From Struthidea cinerea (taxonomy: Eukaryota > Chordata > Aves > Passeriformes > Corcoracidae): a stretch of 64,000 nt of DNA. A program made the position numbers and the translations under genes. Under the pieces are notes generated by a model. That model saw only the letters and a program-made list of their open reading frames with translations. It made no database searches and was not told the origin of the DNA. Within the stretch, counting starts at the first letter, position 1. Each line of letters begins with the position of its first letter. Below are positions 63,671-64,000 of this stretch, in pieces. Location: positions 2,193,810 through 2,257,809 of the forward strand of contig VZTI01003931.1 of assembly GCA_013397865.1 (NCBI GenBank), given 5' to 3'.

Positions 63671-64000
63671 TCATAGAATCATTTAGGTCAAAAAAGACCT
63701 CTTAGATCATTGAGTCCGACCGTTAACCCAGCACTAGCATGTCCCACCTCTTTTAAACACTTCAAGGGTTGGTGAGTCAACCACTTCCTGAGCAGCCTGT
63801 TCCAGTGCTTAACAACTCTTTCAGTGAAGAAATTTTTTCCAAATACCTAATCTAAATCTCTTCTGGCACAACTTGACATTTCCCCTTGTTCTGTTACTCA
63901 TAACGTGGGAGAAGAGGCTGACCCCCACCTGGCTACAACCTCTTTTCAGGTGGTTGCAGACAACGATAAGGTTCCCCATAAGACTTTTTTTCTCCAGGCT
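63671..64000 (-). mobile_element. CR1 LINE fragment, minus orientation, cut by the window edge
   Basis: It starts with TCATAGAATCATTTAGG, the reverse complement of the CR1 tail and 3' end, and continues with 'AAAAAGACCTCTTAGATCATTGAGTCCGACC', 'CCTGAGCAGCCTGTTCCAGTGCTTAACAACTCTTTCAGTGAAG', 'AAATTTTTTCC' and 'CTTCTGGCACAACTTGACATTTCCCCTTGTTCT', all in order to 63,893. It runs antisense within STT3B intron 1 and continues past 64,000. Confidence 0.95.

Larger units (their letters stand above)
52775..64000 (+). other. STT3B: STT3B intron 1 (runs past the right edge)
   Basis: No sequence encoding the next conserved STT3 segment (FNYR and onward) was found to the end of the window, so the first intron is at least 11.2 kb. 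A long first intron is usual for this gene in vertebrates. The first 560 bases are still CpG island. The rest is AT-rich with T-runs, microsatellites and one CR1. Open frames in it, including 171 codons on the minus strand at 55,955-56,470, show no known domain. Confidence 0.85.

Noticed and set aside
1..64000. tRNA, rRNA, microRNA precursor, CRISPR array or bacterial-type operon
   Set aside because: None was seen. The sequence is vertebrate intergenic and intronic DNA, where CRISPR arrays and operons are not expected.

Overview
The window looks like bird nuclear DNA. The evidence is the repeat content: many CR1 LINE fragments, several with the characteristic 3' tail of 8-bp ATTCTATG-type repeats, one LTR of a type I associate with bird ERVL elements, and almost no other interspersed repeats. 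The single gene I can name is vertebrate. A 228-bp run of N shows that this is a draft assembly. I cannot name the species.

Layout. Positions 1 to about 51,500 are AT-rich intergenic DNA with no gene I can support. It carries CR1 fragments of different ages (about 4.9, 6.3-7.35, 14.1-14.6, 16.55-17.0, 24.2-24.4, 38.6-38.7, 50.3-50.7 and 51.35-51.5 kb), one old MIR/L2-like remnant (8.3 kb), three LTR-type sequences (29.4-30.0 kb minus strand, 35.0-35.6 kb minus strand, 44.2-44.4 kb plus strand), a doubtful ERV-like piece (43.6-43.9 kb) and a few microsatellites. From memory, the neighbour upstream of STT3B in vertebrates is GADL1, at a long distance, which would fit a gene-poor stretch here.

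At about 51.66-53.34 kb a sharp CpG island appears. It contains a promoter-like cluster (ZNF143-type motif, CACGTGAC E-box, two identical CCAAT boxes, GC box, TATA-like element), the assembly gap, and the first coding exon of STT3B on the plus strand (52,542-52,774). STT3B is a catalytic subunit of the ER oligosaccharyltransferase that N-glycosylates proteins. The exon gives the cytosolic N-terminus, the first membrane segment and the start of the catalytic FDPW motif, and it ends at a GT donor in phase 2. Everything from 52,775 to the right edge is read as STT3B intron 1. The intron holds AT microsatellites, a strong splice-acceptor-like site at 55.1 kb and a minus-strand CR1 that runs off the end.

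I found no RNA gene, CRISPR array, operon or novel multi-gene system. The items most worth checking are the STT3B promoter with its gap, the possible cryptic exon at 55.1 kb, the sense-oriented LTR 8 kb upstream of STT3B, and an unidentified protein-like stretch on the minus strand near 19.7-20.4 kb.
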